From an uncultured Mycoplasmatota bacterium (GTDB lineage Bacteria; Bacillota_I; Bacilli_A; RF39; UBA660): a DNA stretch of 64,000 bases. The notes beneath the pieces are model-generated. The model had not been told where the DNA came from and did no database searches. It saw only the letters and a program-made list of their open reading frames with translations. Of this stretch, positions 26,002 through 34,815 are shown piece after piece (the first letter of the stretch is position 1; each line of letters starts with the position of its first letter). The position numbers and the translations under genes are program-made. The DNA is taken from positions 33,278-97,277 of the forward strand of contig URCH01000004.1 in assembly GCA_900546275.1 (NCBI GenBank), written 5' to 3'.

Positions 26002-27895
26002 ATTCTTCATTATCAATTATTATATCGTTTTCATTTTTTTCTGGATTGGTATTATCAGTATTATTATCAATATTACTACTTGGAATAGAGGATACAACTT
26101 TTATTGTGATTCCTTTAGATTTATCCATAAATTCAGTATCTATATTTGAGTAAGGTGTTTGACTTATTATTTGACCTACAAACTGACCATTACTACCAGA
26201 AACGGTTTCTACTTTTACTGCTATATTATTATTTCTACCATAATTTATTGCAACACTTTGATCTTTTCCAACAAAGTTAGGAAGTAAATTTAATTTATTT
26301 GTAACTGAATAAGTTCCTTTTCCAATTACTTTTTCTTTATATTTTGTATTAATATCAAAATCAAAGTTTTTAATTATTTCTGTTTCATATCCTAAATTTG
26401 ATTTCATTGCTTTTTTAACTTCATCTAATGATTGATCATATGGAATAAAGTTATATAAATTTAATTTCATACCAGCATTATATAAATTACTATAATCAAA
26501 TATATATTGATCATATCCACTTATATATAGTCGCTGCATATTAAATGCGTCTTTTGTTTTTGAAGCATCTACAATTTTTAAAGCTATATCATAAAATGAG
26601 AATATTTGATTTGTTGTCATATTTGTTTCTATATTATTACTAATAGTATCAAGTATACTACTAACTGTATTTAAATCTCTTATTTCAAGTAATTTGTTCA
26701 TTAATCCTTTAACAACTAATTGTTGATTTTGTCCTCTAATAAAATCATTAATTGTTTTTCTATGACGTGATAATGCTAATGCTTGTTCACCATTTAAAAC
26801 TTGTTTTCCTTTGTTTAAACAAATTAGATTATCAAAATTTCTATTACTATCTTGTTCACAAAATTTAATAGGAACATCTACTTCAATTCCACCAATTGCA
26901 TCTACAAGATTTACAACACCTTTAAAATCTATTTTTACATAATAATCTATTTTTATATCCATTAAATTTTCTATTGTTTTCTGCATGCAACTCTCACCAT
27001 ACCAAGCAGCATGTGTGATTTTATTTTTTTTGTTTCCAGCAAAACAAGAAATAGATGTATATGTATCTCTTGGTATACTTAATATTGTGGAATTTAAGGT
27101 TTTTGGATTAAATGTAATAAGCATTAATGCATCTCCATTTAATGATGCATTTTTAATGTCATTTGTTGATGAATCAACTCCCATTAATAAAACAGTGATT
27201 GGCTCTGTTATTTTAGTTTCAGTGTTTGTTTCTAGTTTTATACTTTTTTCATAACTATAAACGATTTTTGTTTTACTAAAATCAAATGAATCTGTGTTTG
27301 AGAGTTTAACTTCATAATTTGTTGGTAAGAATACATACTTTATTTTCTCATCTAATAAATCATGAATTAGAGAAGAGTAGTCGCTATATTTTACAATCTC
27401 ATTTTTTAATTTTTCTTTTTTAATTATTTCATTTGGTACTGTGTATCCATCAATACTATTTTCATCATCAAGTATTCCTATTTTTTCATTACTTGGTATA
27501 TCTTTAATATTAGATACATCATTTGTATTAAGTGTTACTATACTTGAAGAATACGTTGTTGTAGATGTACTTATTTTAGCTATTTTTTCATATATATTAT
27601 GAGCAGTTATGGATGCAACTACAAGTATTATAGAATATATAAACATAAATATTAGTAACAGCAAATATTTTTTCTTTTTATTTTTTTTGAGTACATTTAT
27701 ACTCATATTAAACATCATAAACCATAAAAATAATAAAATAATGTTTAGTAAAAATCTTATATTATTTTCTATGTTATTAAGAAGAGAAACAACATAGAAT
27801 AGGTAGAATGTTCCAAATGTTAATAATAAAAATATTATAAATATTAAAATAAACATTCCTTTATTTTTCATCATTAATTTTAAATCTTTTTTCAT
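26000..27895 (-). CDS. LytR-CpsA-Psr (LCP) family ligase with C-terminal PASTA-like domain
   Basis: A 631-residue protein: three N-terminal membrane helices (within residues 12-110), an accessory extracellular region (about 120-225), the LCP domain (about 230-400) and a PASTA-like C-terminus (about 535-610), ending in an Asn/Asp-rich tail. LCP hallmarks include MGVDSS, SIPRDTY, VDAIGGIEVDVP and ALALSRHR with the conserved Arg residues that bind the pyrophosphate lipid. LCP enzymes attach teichoic acids or capsule to peptidoglycan; the PASTA-like domain may bind wall fragments. The start at 27895 has GGAGGAAGT upstream and is preferred over a start 54 bases earlier. Confidence 0.87.
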   Translation of the reverse strand: MKKDLKLMMKNKGMFILIFIIFLLLTFGTFYLFYVVSLLNNIENNIRFLLNIILLFLWFMMFNMSINVLKKNKKKKYLLLLIFMFIYSIILVVASITAHNIYEKIAKISTSTTTYSSSIVTLNTNDVSNIKDIPSNEKIGILDDENSIDGYTVPNEIIKKEKLKNEIVKYSDYSSLIHDLLDEKIKYVFLPTNYEVKLSNTDSFDFSKTKIVYSYEKSIKLETNTETKITEPITVLLMGVDSSTNDIKNASLNGDALMLITFNPKTLNSTILSIPRDTYTSISCFAGNKKNKITHAAWYGESCMQKTIENLMDIKIDYYVKIDFKGVVNLVDAIGGIEVDVPIKFCEQDSNRNFDNLICLNKGKQVLNGEQALALSRHRKTINDFIRGQNQQLVVKGLMNKLLEIRDLNTVSSILDTISNNIETNMTTNQIFSFYDIALKIVDASKTKDAFNMQRLYISGYDQYIFDYSNLYNAGMKLNLYNFIPYDQSLDEVKKAMKSNLGYETEIIKNFDFDINTKYKEKVIGKGTYSVTNKLNLLPNFVGKDQSVAINYGRNNNIAVKVETVSGSNGQFVGQIISQTPYSNIDTEFMDKSKGITIKVVSSIPSSNIDNNTDNTNPEKNENDIIIDNEE

Positions 27896-28006
27896 ACTTC
27901 CTCCGATACTACATATAATATTATAAACTATTATTATTAGTTTTAACAAATTAATAATAAATATTTTAAAAAAAATATATTTATTTTACAAACTGTTTAA
28001 AAAATA

Positions 28007-28035
28007 TTGAATTTAAAAATTTTTTTTGATATAAT
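28007..28035 (+). promoter_or_regulatory. Promoter of tRNA-Cys
   Basis: TTGAAT (28007-28012), 17-base spacer, TATAAT (28030-28035), 12 bases before the tRNA. Confidence 0.7.
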
Positions 28036-28047
28036 TTTAATTGTTAT

Positions 28048-28121
28048 GGGTCTATAGCCAAGTGGTAAGGCGTGGGACTGCAACTCCCTGATCGTTGGTT
28101 CAAATCCGACTAGGCCCTCCA
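28048..28121 (+). tRNA. tRNA-Cys (GCA)
   Basis: A 74-base tRNA including an encoded CCA. The acceptor arm GGGTCTA pairs with TAGGCCC (one G-U), the D-stem is GCC/GGC, the anticodon loop CTGCAAC gives anticodon GCA, and the T-arm contains GGTTCAAATCC. The base before CCA is T (U73), the expected identity element of tRNA-Cys. The outermost anticodon-stem pair (T/T) is a mismatch. It is the only tRNA found in the window and has its own promoter and terminator. Confidence 0.95.
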
Positions 28122-28131
28122 GATTGATAGG

Positions 28132-28159
28132 AAACTCGAACTTTTATAGTTCGAGTTTT
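28132..28159 (+). terminator. Terminator of tRNA-Cys
   Basis: AAACTCGAAC/GTTCGAGTTT, 7-base loop, followed by TTTATA. Confidence 0.8.
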
Positions 28160-28279
28160 ATAATACAAAAATTTGTGATAAAATAAATATATAAAGTTTA
28201 ATTTAATTATCAGCTTATAAACACACTTATAATTTGTCGCGTAAAATTACATATTCAAATAAATAGGATGATGATATAT

Positions 28280-28601
28280 ATGAAAGAACAACAAATAAAA
28301 AAATTTATAGAACAAGTAAAATTAGAATTAACGTATAAGAAATTTCTGAAAATCGATATTATTTATCAACTAATAGATATTTAATACTACTAATGTTGCC
28401 TTTGAAAAACAGAATTACTCTAGTGAAATAGAAAATCCTTTAGAAATGGCTCTTGAATTTTATAAAGAATATAATATGGAATATTACAACACTATTATAA
28501 AGAATATTCAAAGTAGAAGAATTATTAAAAATATAAATATAGTATTTTTATGTAAAATAGAAAGAGAAAATTTAAATAAAAATTTTCAAGTTATTATATA
28601 A
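28280..28601 (+). pseudogene. Decayed protein-coding remnant between tRNA-Cys and rnfC
   Basis: The 540-base gap between the tRNA and rnfC holds a broken gene. An ATG at 28280 preceded by AGGATGATGA opens 34 codons (MKEQQIKKFIEQVKLEL...) before a stop at 28382-28384. In a different frame (28383-28601) a protein-like, Glu/Tyr-rich stretch of about 72 residues continues (SEIENPLEMALEFYKEY...) to a stop. A deletion or frameshift near 28350-28390 best explains this. The family is not recognised. The remaining sequence (28160-28279 and 28602-28661) shows only AT-rich DNA and a TATAAT at 28637-28642 ahead of rnfC. Confidence 0.55.
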
Positions 28602-28661
28602 AAAACTTTACTCTTTTTTTTTCGACAAAAAAAATGTATAATAGATGTACGGAGGTAAGTT

Positions 28662-29918
28662 ATGATAAATGGAGTAAAACTACCTAAATATAAATCAATT
28701 TCAAAAACCAAAAGAATAGGATTTTATAATAAACCAAAATATGTTTATGTACCACTTGTAAGTGGCAAAGATACAGATATAACAATAACTGTAAAAAAAG
28801 GTGATTATGTTTATAAAGGAAGCGTAATTGGAAGACGTAAAGGAGATTATAAAATTTCTATTTGTTCAAGTATCAGTGGTACAGTCATAGATTACGTACA
28901 AAGAACAATCTCAACTGGAGAAAAAGCAAAATGTGTTGTAATAGAAAATGATTTTAAAGAAAAAGAAGAAATAAAAGAAGTAGTAAATAAAAAAATAAAT
29001 CAATATACAAAAGAAGAATTTTTAAAAACATTAAAAGATTGTGGAGTAGTTGGAATGGGTGGCAATGAATTTCCAACTTATCTAAAGTACAAAACAAATG
29101 AGAAAATCAATACATTGATAGTTAACTGTACAGAATGTAGTGCATATTCAACAAGTGATTATGTTTTATTACAAGAACGTAGTGAAGAAATATTGGAAAC
29201 TATAGATTCAATACTAGAAATAAATGAAATAGAAAATGCAGTTATAGCGGTAAAAAAAAGTGATACTGAATTAATAAATTTACTAAATTCATTTATTGGT
29301 ACATACTTAAAAGTAAAAATAGTTACAGTACCAGATTGTTACCCTATAGGTTGGGAGAAAAATTTAGTAAAATACGTTTGTAAAAAAACTTATAACGTAA
29401 ATCCAATTGAAGTAGGTATAGTAGTTAATAATGTATCAACTATATACGCAATATTTGAAGCACTAAAATATCATAAATCATTATGTGAAAGAATAATAAC
29501 ATTCACAGGAAATGGTATAAAAAGGCCACAAAATGTTTATGTAAAAATAGGTACACCTTTATATGAGATAATAAATAAAATTGGAACAAACATAAAAGAA
29601 CCTAAAATAGTAATTGGTGAACCAATGATGGGTAATTACGTAAAAGAAGATGATGTAGTTGCTACTATTGATACAAATTGTGTAATAGTTCTTAATGAAA
29701 TTCCAAAAGAAATAGAAGAAGAATGTATAAGATGTGGAAAATGTACAAAATATTGCCCAGCTAAAATATCACCAGTCTTGATAAAAGATAATAAAAATAA
29801 TAAAGAAAAATTAAAAAAACTTCATCCTGAAAAATGTATAAAATGTGGTTTATGTTCATATATATGCCCATCAAATATAAAACTAAGGGATATTATAGAA
29901 AAGGTGTGTGAGAAGTAA
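28662..29918 (+). CDS. rnfC: RnfC-like electron transport subunit
   Basis: A 418-residue soluble, membrane-associated protein. It has the RnfC N-terminal barrel-like region (VPLVSGKDT.ITVKKGDYVYKGSVIG), the nucleotide/flavin segment CGVVGMGGNEFPT (about residues 127-139; NADH-binding family signature), NCTECSAYSTSDY, and two 4Fe-4S motifs CIRCGKCTKYCP (about 355) and CIKCGLCSYICP (about 395). RnfC is the NADH- or electron-entry subunit of the ion-pumping Rnf complex. It starts after CGGAGGTAAG. Its stop overlaps the rnfD start. The other subunits are not in the window. Confidence 0.88.
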   Translation: MINGVKLPKYKSISKTKRIGFYNKPKYVYVPLVSGKDTDITITVKKGDYVYKGSVIGRRKGDYKISICSSISGTVIDYVQRTISTGEKAKCVVIENDFKEKEEIKEVVNKKINQYTKEEFLKTLKDCGVVGMGGNEFPTYLKYKTNEKINTLIVNCTECSAYSTSDYVLLQERSEEILETIDSILEINEIENAVIAVKKSDTELINLLNSFIGTYLKVKIVTVPDCYPIGWEKNLVKYVCKKTYNVNPIEVGIVVNNVSTIYAIFEALKYHKSLCERIITFTGNGIKRPQNVYVKIGTPLYEIINKIGTNIKEPKIVIGEPMMGNYVKEDDVVATIDTNCVIVLNEIPKEIEEECIRCGKCTKYCPAKISPVLIKDNKNNKEKLKKLHPEKCIKCGLCSYICPSNIKLRDIIEKVCEK

Positions 29919-30901
29919 TGGAAAATGTAACAGGACCTTTTATTCATACGAAAAATACTAAAGAAAAAATAAAAAAAAGTATATTAATTTCATTACTACC
30001 ATTGATTTTATTCGCATTTTATAAAAATGGTATAGTTTTATTCTTTTCTGGCAAAGTAGGATTTATAGATAGTATATATCCATTATTGTTAATTTTTATA
30101 TGTATGATATCAATGTTTATATTTGACATTTTATATACTATGATACTACGTAAAGATAACGTTAATATAAAAAAATATATTAAAACTTCATATTCATTTA
30201 TACCAGGTATTATACTAGGTTTAATTATTCCAATTAAGACACCAATAATTATAATTATATTGTCTTGTTTTATATCGGTAACCATAGATAAAGTACTTAA
30301 TAAAATAACAAATAAAAACATTCTTAATACAGTTGCACTATCATTTTTGGTAATAGCAATATTTTCAATATTAAATGGTGGCTATAGTTATTTAAATTCA
30401 TATGAAGCTACTAAGTATAATAGTGCTCCAATAGAAAATACTACAATTACAGATTTCTCATATGAACAAAACATTAAACAATATGGCTCATTAAAACAAT
30501 TCTTTGTAGGTAATGTACCAGGTGGAATAGGTGAAGTAAGTATACTATTTACTATAATTGGTTTTTTATACTTAATAATGAAAAAATCAATAAAAAATAT
30601 AATACCAGTAACAATATTTATAACTCTATTTTTAGGACTAAGTTTAACAGCATTTATAAACAATTTAGATATATATTTTGTTATATTTAATTTATTTACA
30701 GGATCAATAATATTTTCATCAATATATATTTGTTCAGAAATGACTACAACGCCAGTTACAAAATTTGGTCAAATATTATATGGAATAATTGTTGCTATAC
30801 TAACCATTATATTTAGATTTATAATACCATTTGGTGATATATTTTTAGCAACCATAATAGCTGACTTATTAGTACCAGTTATAAATAATCTTTGTATTTA
30901 G
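29918..30901 (+). CDS. rnfD: RnfD-like membrane subunit
   Basis: A 327-residue membrane protein with about nine hydrophobic segments and RnfD/NqrB-like motifs: GPFIHTKNT near the start, NTVALSFL in the middle, and the segment FFVGNVPGGIGEVS (about residues 194-207), which matches the LFLGN..GSIGE region of RnfD. The SGATP motif, whose Thr covalently carries FMN and normally lies shortly before that region, is not recognisable; the stretch reads NSAPIENTTITDF instead. No rnfG, rnfE, rnfA or rnfB follows: the next gene is convergent rpmB. Confidence 0.82.
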   Translation: MENVTGPFIHTKNTKEKIKKSILISLLPLILFAFYKNGIVLFFSGKVGFIDSIYPLLLIFICMISMFIFDILYTMILRKDNVNIKKYIKTSYSFIPGIILGLIIPIKTPIIIIILSCFISVTIDKVLNKITNKNILNTVALSFLVIAIFSILNGGYSYLNSYEATKYNSAPIENTTITDFSYEQNIKQYGSLKQFFVGNVPGGIGEVSILFTIIGFLYLIMKKSIKNIIPVTIFITLFLGLSLTAFINNLDIYFVIFNLFTGSIIFSSIYICSEMTTTPVTKFGQILYGIIVAILTIIFRFIIPFGDIFLATIIADLLVPVINNLCI

Positions 30902-30967
30902 AAAACAAGTAAAAAAAAACAAGATTTCAATTCTTGTTATGCTTCAATATTTTTACTTGTTTTTTTT
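30902..30967. terminator. Nested hairpins between rnfD and rpmB
   Basis: Inner stem AACAAGA/TCTTGTT (30918-30938) inside an outer stem AAAACAAGTAAAAA/TTTTTACTTGTTTT (30902-30963) that runs into the rpmB coding end. T-runs on both strands allow it to serve both genes. Confidence 0.6.
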
Positions 30968-31122
30968 AATGATCTCAATTCTCTAGCTGAGATTCTAATA
31001 GATTCACCATTATCTAAAGTGATTTTTTGTAAATTTGGTTTTTGTGCATGTCTTGTAGCATTACAAGCATGACTTCTTCTATTTCCAAATAAAGGTTTTG
31101 ATGATGTAACTTTTTTAGCCAT
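30937..31122 (-). CDS. rpmB: 50S ribosomal protein L28
   Basis: A 61-residue basic protein matching bacterial L28: an N-terminal segment with GNRRSHACNATRH, then KPNLQK.TLD.G....RISARELRSLKK. The zinc-binding Cys pairs of some L28 proteins are absent (only one Cys), so this is the C-minus type. It is a single-gene unit on the minus strand with AGGAGGAAAG upstream, convergent with rnfD. Confidence 0.95.
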   Translation of the reverse strand: MAKKVTSSKPLFGNRRSHACNATRHAQKPNLQKITLDNGESIRISARELRSLKKTSKNIEA

Positions 31123-31248
31123 ACTTTCCTCCTTAATAAAATTTCTATGCCATATAACTTTATCATATAATTAAAAATAAGTCAAATAAATTAAACAAAT
31201 GTTTAAAAAAAATCTAATTTATAGTAAAATTATAATGAGGTGATAAAC

Positions 31249-34158
31249 ATGTATACACCATTATATATTAAAACAGATAATTCATTATTGTCTAGTTTAA
31301 TAAATATTGATGAACTAATAAAATATGCTTTAAAAAACAATATTAGCTCACTTTCTATTACAGATAACAATATGTATGGAGTAATAGAATTTTATAATAA
31401 ATGTATAATAAATAATATTAAACCTATAATTGGTTTAGAATTAACAATAGAAAATAAAAAAATAATTTTATATTGCATAGATAATAATGGTTATAAAAAC
31501 CTAATAAAGTTATCCACAATAAATAGCGAAAAAACTATAGATTATGATGATTTAAAAAAATATTCAGCTTCACTTATATGTATAGTTTTATATAAAGATA
31601 TGGATATATATGAAACCTTAGAAAAAATATATGAAAAAATATATATAGGATATAAAAATGAATTTGAGTATGAAAAAATCCAAAACACAAATAAAGTATA
31701 TATAAATCAAATATGTTATTTAAATGAATTTGATGATATATATTTAAAATATTTAACCGCAATTAAAAATTCACAATTAATAGAAAATGTTGAAAATGTG
31801 TTAATAAATAATAATTTAATTCTAGAAAAAGATTTGTTAAAATTAAATTTCGACTTAACAAATAATTATGAAATAACAAAAATGTGCGACATAAAAATAG
31901 AACATGAAGATAATCTGATTCCAAAATTCAAATGTCCAGATTCATTAGATTCATATACATATTTAAAGAAATTGTGTATAGATGGATTAAAAAAAATATT
32001 TGGAAATACAGTAAATAAAATATATGTAGATAGATTAAAAAAAGAACTAGAAATAATAAATAAAATGGGGTTTTGTAATTACTTTTTAATAGTTTGGGAT
32101 TATGTTAAATATGCAAAAGAAAATAATATATTAGTTGGTCCAGGAAGAGGAAGTGCAGCATCATCTTTAGTAGCATATGTCTTAAACATAACAACCATAG
32201 ATCCAATAAAATACAATTTATTATTTGAAAGATTTTTAAACCCAGAAAGAATTACTATGCCAGATATAGATATAGATTTTGAATATAGATATCGTGATGC
32301 AATGGTAAAATATGTAATAAGCAAATATGGAATAAAAAATGTTGCTCCTATAATAACATTTGGAACATTAGGCGCAAAACAAGCTATCAGAGATGTTGCA
32401 AGAACAATGTCAATAGAATTAAAAATGGTAGACAATTTGTGTAAAATGATAGATTCAAACTTAACTCTTTTAGAGAATTATAATAAAAATTCAAAAATTA
32501 AAAACTATATTTCAATAAATGAGGAACTTAAAAACTTATATAAAGTAGCAACTAAAATAGAAGGGTTAAAAAGACATACCAGTATTCATGCTGCTGGAAT
32601 TGTAATGTGTGATAAACCACTAGATGAAGTTATCCCACTTGACAAATCACATAATGATTTTTATGTTACAGGTTATTCAATGGAATATTTAGAAAGCCTT
32701 GGACTTTTAAAAATGGACTTTCTAGCTCTTAAGAATTTAACACTCATAAAAGATACAATTGATGAGTTAAATATTAACTTTGATGATATTCCAATTAATG
32801 ATAAAAAAGCAATAGATATATTTACTAAAGCAAATACAATAGGAATATTTCAATTTGAATCAGAAGGAATGATTAATTTTATAAAAAAATTAAAACCTGA
32901 TAGTGTTGAAGATATAATAGCTTCACTTGCTCTTTTTAGACCAGGCCCTATGAATAATATAGATTCATATATTAAAAGAAAAAAAGGCATTGAAAAAATA
33001 GATTATATACATGATGATTTATATGATATTTTAAAAGATACGTATGGAATAATAATATATCAAGAGCAGATAATGTTAATTGCTTCACGTATGGCATCTT
33101 ATACCCTTGGAGAAGCTGATGTTTTAAGAAGAGCAATGAGTAAGAAAAAAGAATCCATACTTATTAATGAAAAACAAAAATTCATAACAAGAAGTATAGA
33201 AAATGGATATGATGAAAAAATAGCTACAAAAGTATATGAGTTAATATTAAAATTTGCTTCATATGGATTTAATAGAGCACATTCTGTATCATATGCAATG
33301 ATATCGATTAAAATGGCTTATTTAAAAGCTAATTATAGTTTAGTATTCATGAAAAATTTACTTAATATGGTAATAGGTAATTCAATAAAAACAAATGAAT
33401 ATATATATGAATGTAAAAAGTTAAATGTAGAGTTAACTAAACCAGACATAAATATAAGTGAAGATAAATATATACAAAAAAATGGAAAACTATTTTTCCC
33501 ACTTAATTTAATAAAAAATATTGGAGTAGGTGCAGTAGAATTAATACTAAAAGAAAGACATAAAAAACAATTTGATGACATATTTGATTTTATAAATAGG
33601 TGTTATGGTAAAATAGTGAATAGACAAGTTATAGAATCATTAATTTATTCAGGAGCATTTGATAGTTTAAATTATAATAAAAGAACATTAATATACAACT
33701 TAGATGTAATAATTAATTATGGTGAAATAGGAAGTTTACTTCAAGATGAATTAAAGCCAATAATTGAAGAAAAGGAAGAATTTAAACAAGAAGAATTAAT
33801 GCAATATGAGCTAGATATGTTTGGTTTTTATATAACTACACATCCTATAACTAAATATAAAATAAAATATAATACTTTATCAATAAATGAAATAGAAAAT
33901 GAAATAAATAAAGATGTTGAATTAATTTTACTAGTTAATAAAGTAAAAGAAAGCACAACTAAGAAAAATGAAAAAATGTGCTTTATAAATGCAATGGATG
34001 AAGTATCTAATATAGATTTAGTTTTATTTCCAAAAGTATATGAAAAAAATCAAAATATAAATAGATTAGATGTTATTCATTTGTTTGGTAGAGTAGAAAA
34101 AAGATTTGATAAAGTACAGATAATAGTAAATAAAATGGAAATATTAAAAGGAGACTAG
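31249..34158 (+). CDS. dnaE: DNA polymerase III subunit alpha, DnaE type
   Basis: A 969-residue replicative polymerase. The N-terminal PHP domain is degenerate: the metal-binding HxHT-type start is replaced (PLYIKTDNSLLS). The polymerase core has GPGRGSAASSLVAY and the catalytic PDIDIDF motif, followed by RHTSIHAAG, LLKMDFLALKNL, and the RRAMSKKK and FNRAHSVSYA segments. A short C-terminal OB-fold follows. It is shorter than E. coli DnaE (1160) and B. subtilis DnaE (about 1115). In low-GC Firmicutes DnaE works beside PolC. The ATG at 31249 after GAGGTGAT is chosen over the in-frame GTG at 31240. Confidence 0.93.
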   Translation: MYTPLYIKTDNSLLSSLINIDELIKYALKNNISSLSITDNNMYGVIEFYNKCIINNIKPIIGLELTIENKKIILYCIDNNGYKNLIKLSTINSEKTIDYDDLKKYSASLICIVLYKDMDIYETLEKIYEKIYIGYKNEFEYEKIQNTNKVYINQICYLNEFDDIYLKYLTAIKNSQLIENVENVLINNNLILEKDLLKLNFDLTNNYEITKMCDIKIEHEDNLIPKFKCPDSLDSYTYLKKLCIDGLKKIFGNTVNKIYVDRLKKELEIINKMGFCNYFLIVWDYVKYAKENNILVGPGRGSAASSLVAYVLNITTIDPIKYNLLFERFLNPERITMPDIDIDFEYRYRDAMVKYVISKYGIKNVAPIITFGTLGAKQAIRDVARTMSIELKMVDNLCKMIDSNLTLLENYNKNSKIKNYISINEELKNLYKVATKIEGLKRHTSIHAAGIVMCDKPLDEVIPLDKSHNDFYVTGYSMEYLESLGLLKMDFLALKNLTLIKDTIDELNINFDDIPINDKKAIDIFTKANTIGIFQFESEGMINFIKKLKPDSVEDIIASLALFRPGPMNNIDSYIKRKKGIEKIDYIHDDLYDILKDTYGIIIYQEQIMLIASRMASYTLGEADVLRRAMSKKKESILINEKQKFITRSIENGYDEKIATKVYELILKFASYGFNRAHSVSYAMISIKMAYLKANYSLVFMKNLLNMVIGNSIKTNEYIYECKKLNVELTKPDINISEDKYIQKNGKLFFPLNLIKNIGVGAVELILKERHKKQFDDIFDFINRCYGKIVNRQVIESLIYSGAFDSLNYNKRTLIYNLDVIINYGEIGSLLQDELKPIIEEKEEFKQEELMQYELDMFGFYITTHPITKYKIKYNTLSINEIENEINKDVELILLVNKVKESTTKKNEKMCFINAMDEVSNIDLVLFPKVYEKNQNINRLDVIHLFGRVEKRFDKVQIIVNKMEILKGD

Positions 34159-34169
34159 TCTCCTTTTAA
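34144..34169. terminator. Perfect 26-bp palindrome at the dnaE/sspI convergent ends
   Basis: TTAAAAGGAGAC, CTAG overlap centre, and its exact complement through 34169. The stop codons of both genes lie in the centre and overlap by two or more bases. The flanks lack a long T-run, so terminator strength is moderate. Confidence 0.7.
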
Positions 34170-34367
34170 ATTGCTTTCAATTATATTTAGAATATAATCT
34201 TGGTGTTCTTCATCGCTGTTTTTCCACAGTGTTTCAAAGAAAACACCCAAACCAGGAAGTGTTATTTCATCATTTTCATTCATTGAAGAAATTATAGCTT
34301 CTTTTATATCATTTTTAGAATTGTTTTTAAAATTATTAATAATACTTTTTCTTATATCAATATTCAT
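34155..34367 (-). CDS. sspI: Small acid-soluble spore protein SspI
   Basis: A 70-residue protein matching the SspI family from end to end: an N-terminal IRKSIINN helix, IKEAIISSM, the diagnostic LPGLGVFFE.LWKNSDE block (about residues 38-53), and a C-terminal helix. SspI is a minor SASP found in the spore core of Bacillus and made in the forespore under SigG. Its presence is strong evidence for endospore formation. A candidate forespore promoter lies just upstream. It is convergent with dnaE and shares a palindrome with it. Confidence 0.93.
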   Translation of the reverse strand: MNIDIRKSIINNFKNNSKNDIKEAIISSMNENDEITLPGLGVFFETLWKNSDEEHQDYILNIIESNLKGD

Positions 34368-34388
34368 AAATACCTTCCTTTCTAATTA

Positions 34389-34419
34389 TATACTGAATAT
34401 AATTTTTAAAAATTATTCA
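34389..34419 (-). promoter_or_regulatory. Possible SigG/SigF-type promoter of sspI
   Basis: Read on the minus strand: TGAATA, 18-base spacer, CAGTATA. This resembles the forespore consensus (TGnATA...CATACTA) one base off at the -10. About 22 bases separate it from the start codon. Confidence 0.4.
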
Positions 34420-34710
34420 TTACATAACTTGAAAATTAGAAGAATTATATTTGTTACCAACTAAAGATTCTAAAGAACTAACTCTTTTTTCAAGAGAAGA
34501 TACTTGACTATTTAAATTAGATAATTGTTGTTCAATAGTATTGGAACTTGTTTGATAACCATAGTTTGTAGCCATTGGCATTTGATTAGAACTAATAGGC
34601 ATTATAGGACCTGGCATTGCTGGCATTTGACCTGGCATGCTAGGCATCATTCCTTGATAAGTAGGATAAATTGGATATGGAACAGCTCCACAATTTCTGT
34701 CTTTTTTCAT
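34420..34710 (-). CDS. Pro/Met-rich coiled-coil protein, possible spore coat component
   Basis: A 96-residue protein with a low-complexity first half rich in Pro, Met, Tyr and Gly (YPIYPTYQG, then MPGQMPAMPG) and a heptad coiled coil in the second half (QLSNLNSQVSSLEKRVSSLESLV, about residues 63-85). This composition is typical of small spore coat or exosporium proteins but no family is recognised. It sits next to sspI on the same strand with AGGAGAGTG upstream. A CATATAAT element upstream on the minus strand may be a mother-cell-type -10 (weak). Confidence 0.5.
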   Translation of the reverse strand: MKKDRNCGAVPYPIYPTYQGMMPSMPGQMPAMPGPIMPISSNQMPMATNYGYQTSSNTIEQQLSNLNSQVSSLEKRVSSLESLVGNKYNSSNFQVM

Positions 34711-34815
34711 TTTACACTCTCCTTTATTTCTAATTAATTATATGCTTAATAAAAAAATAGGTGCATATCTTTACTTTTAATATAAATAATGTAAAATATT
34801 TATTGGAGGACAATT

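Noticed and set aside
27897..28047. Possible RNA gene between the LCP gene and tRNA-Cys
   Set aside because: The DNA is a plain AT-rich divergent promoter region; nothing folds strongly.
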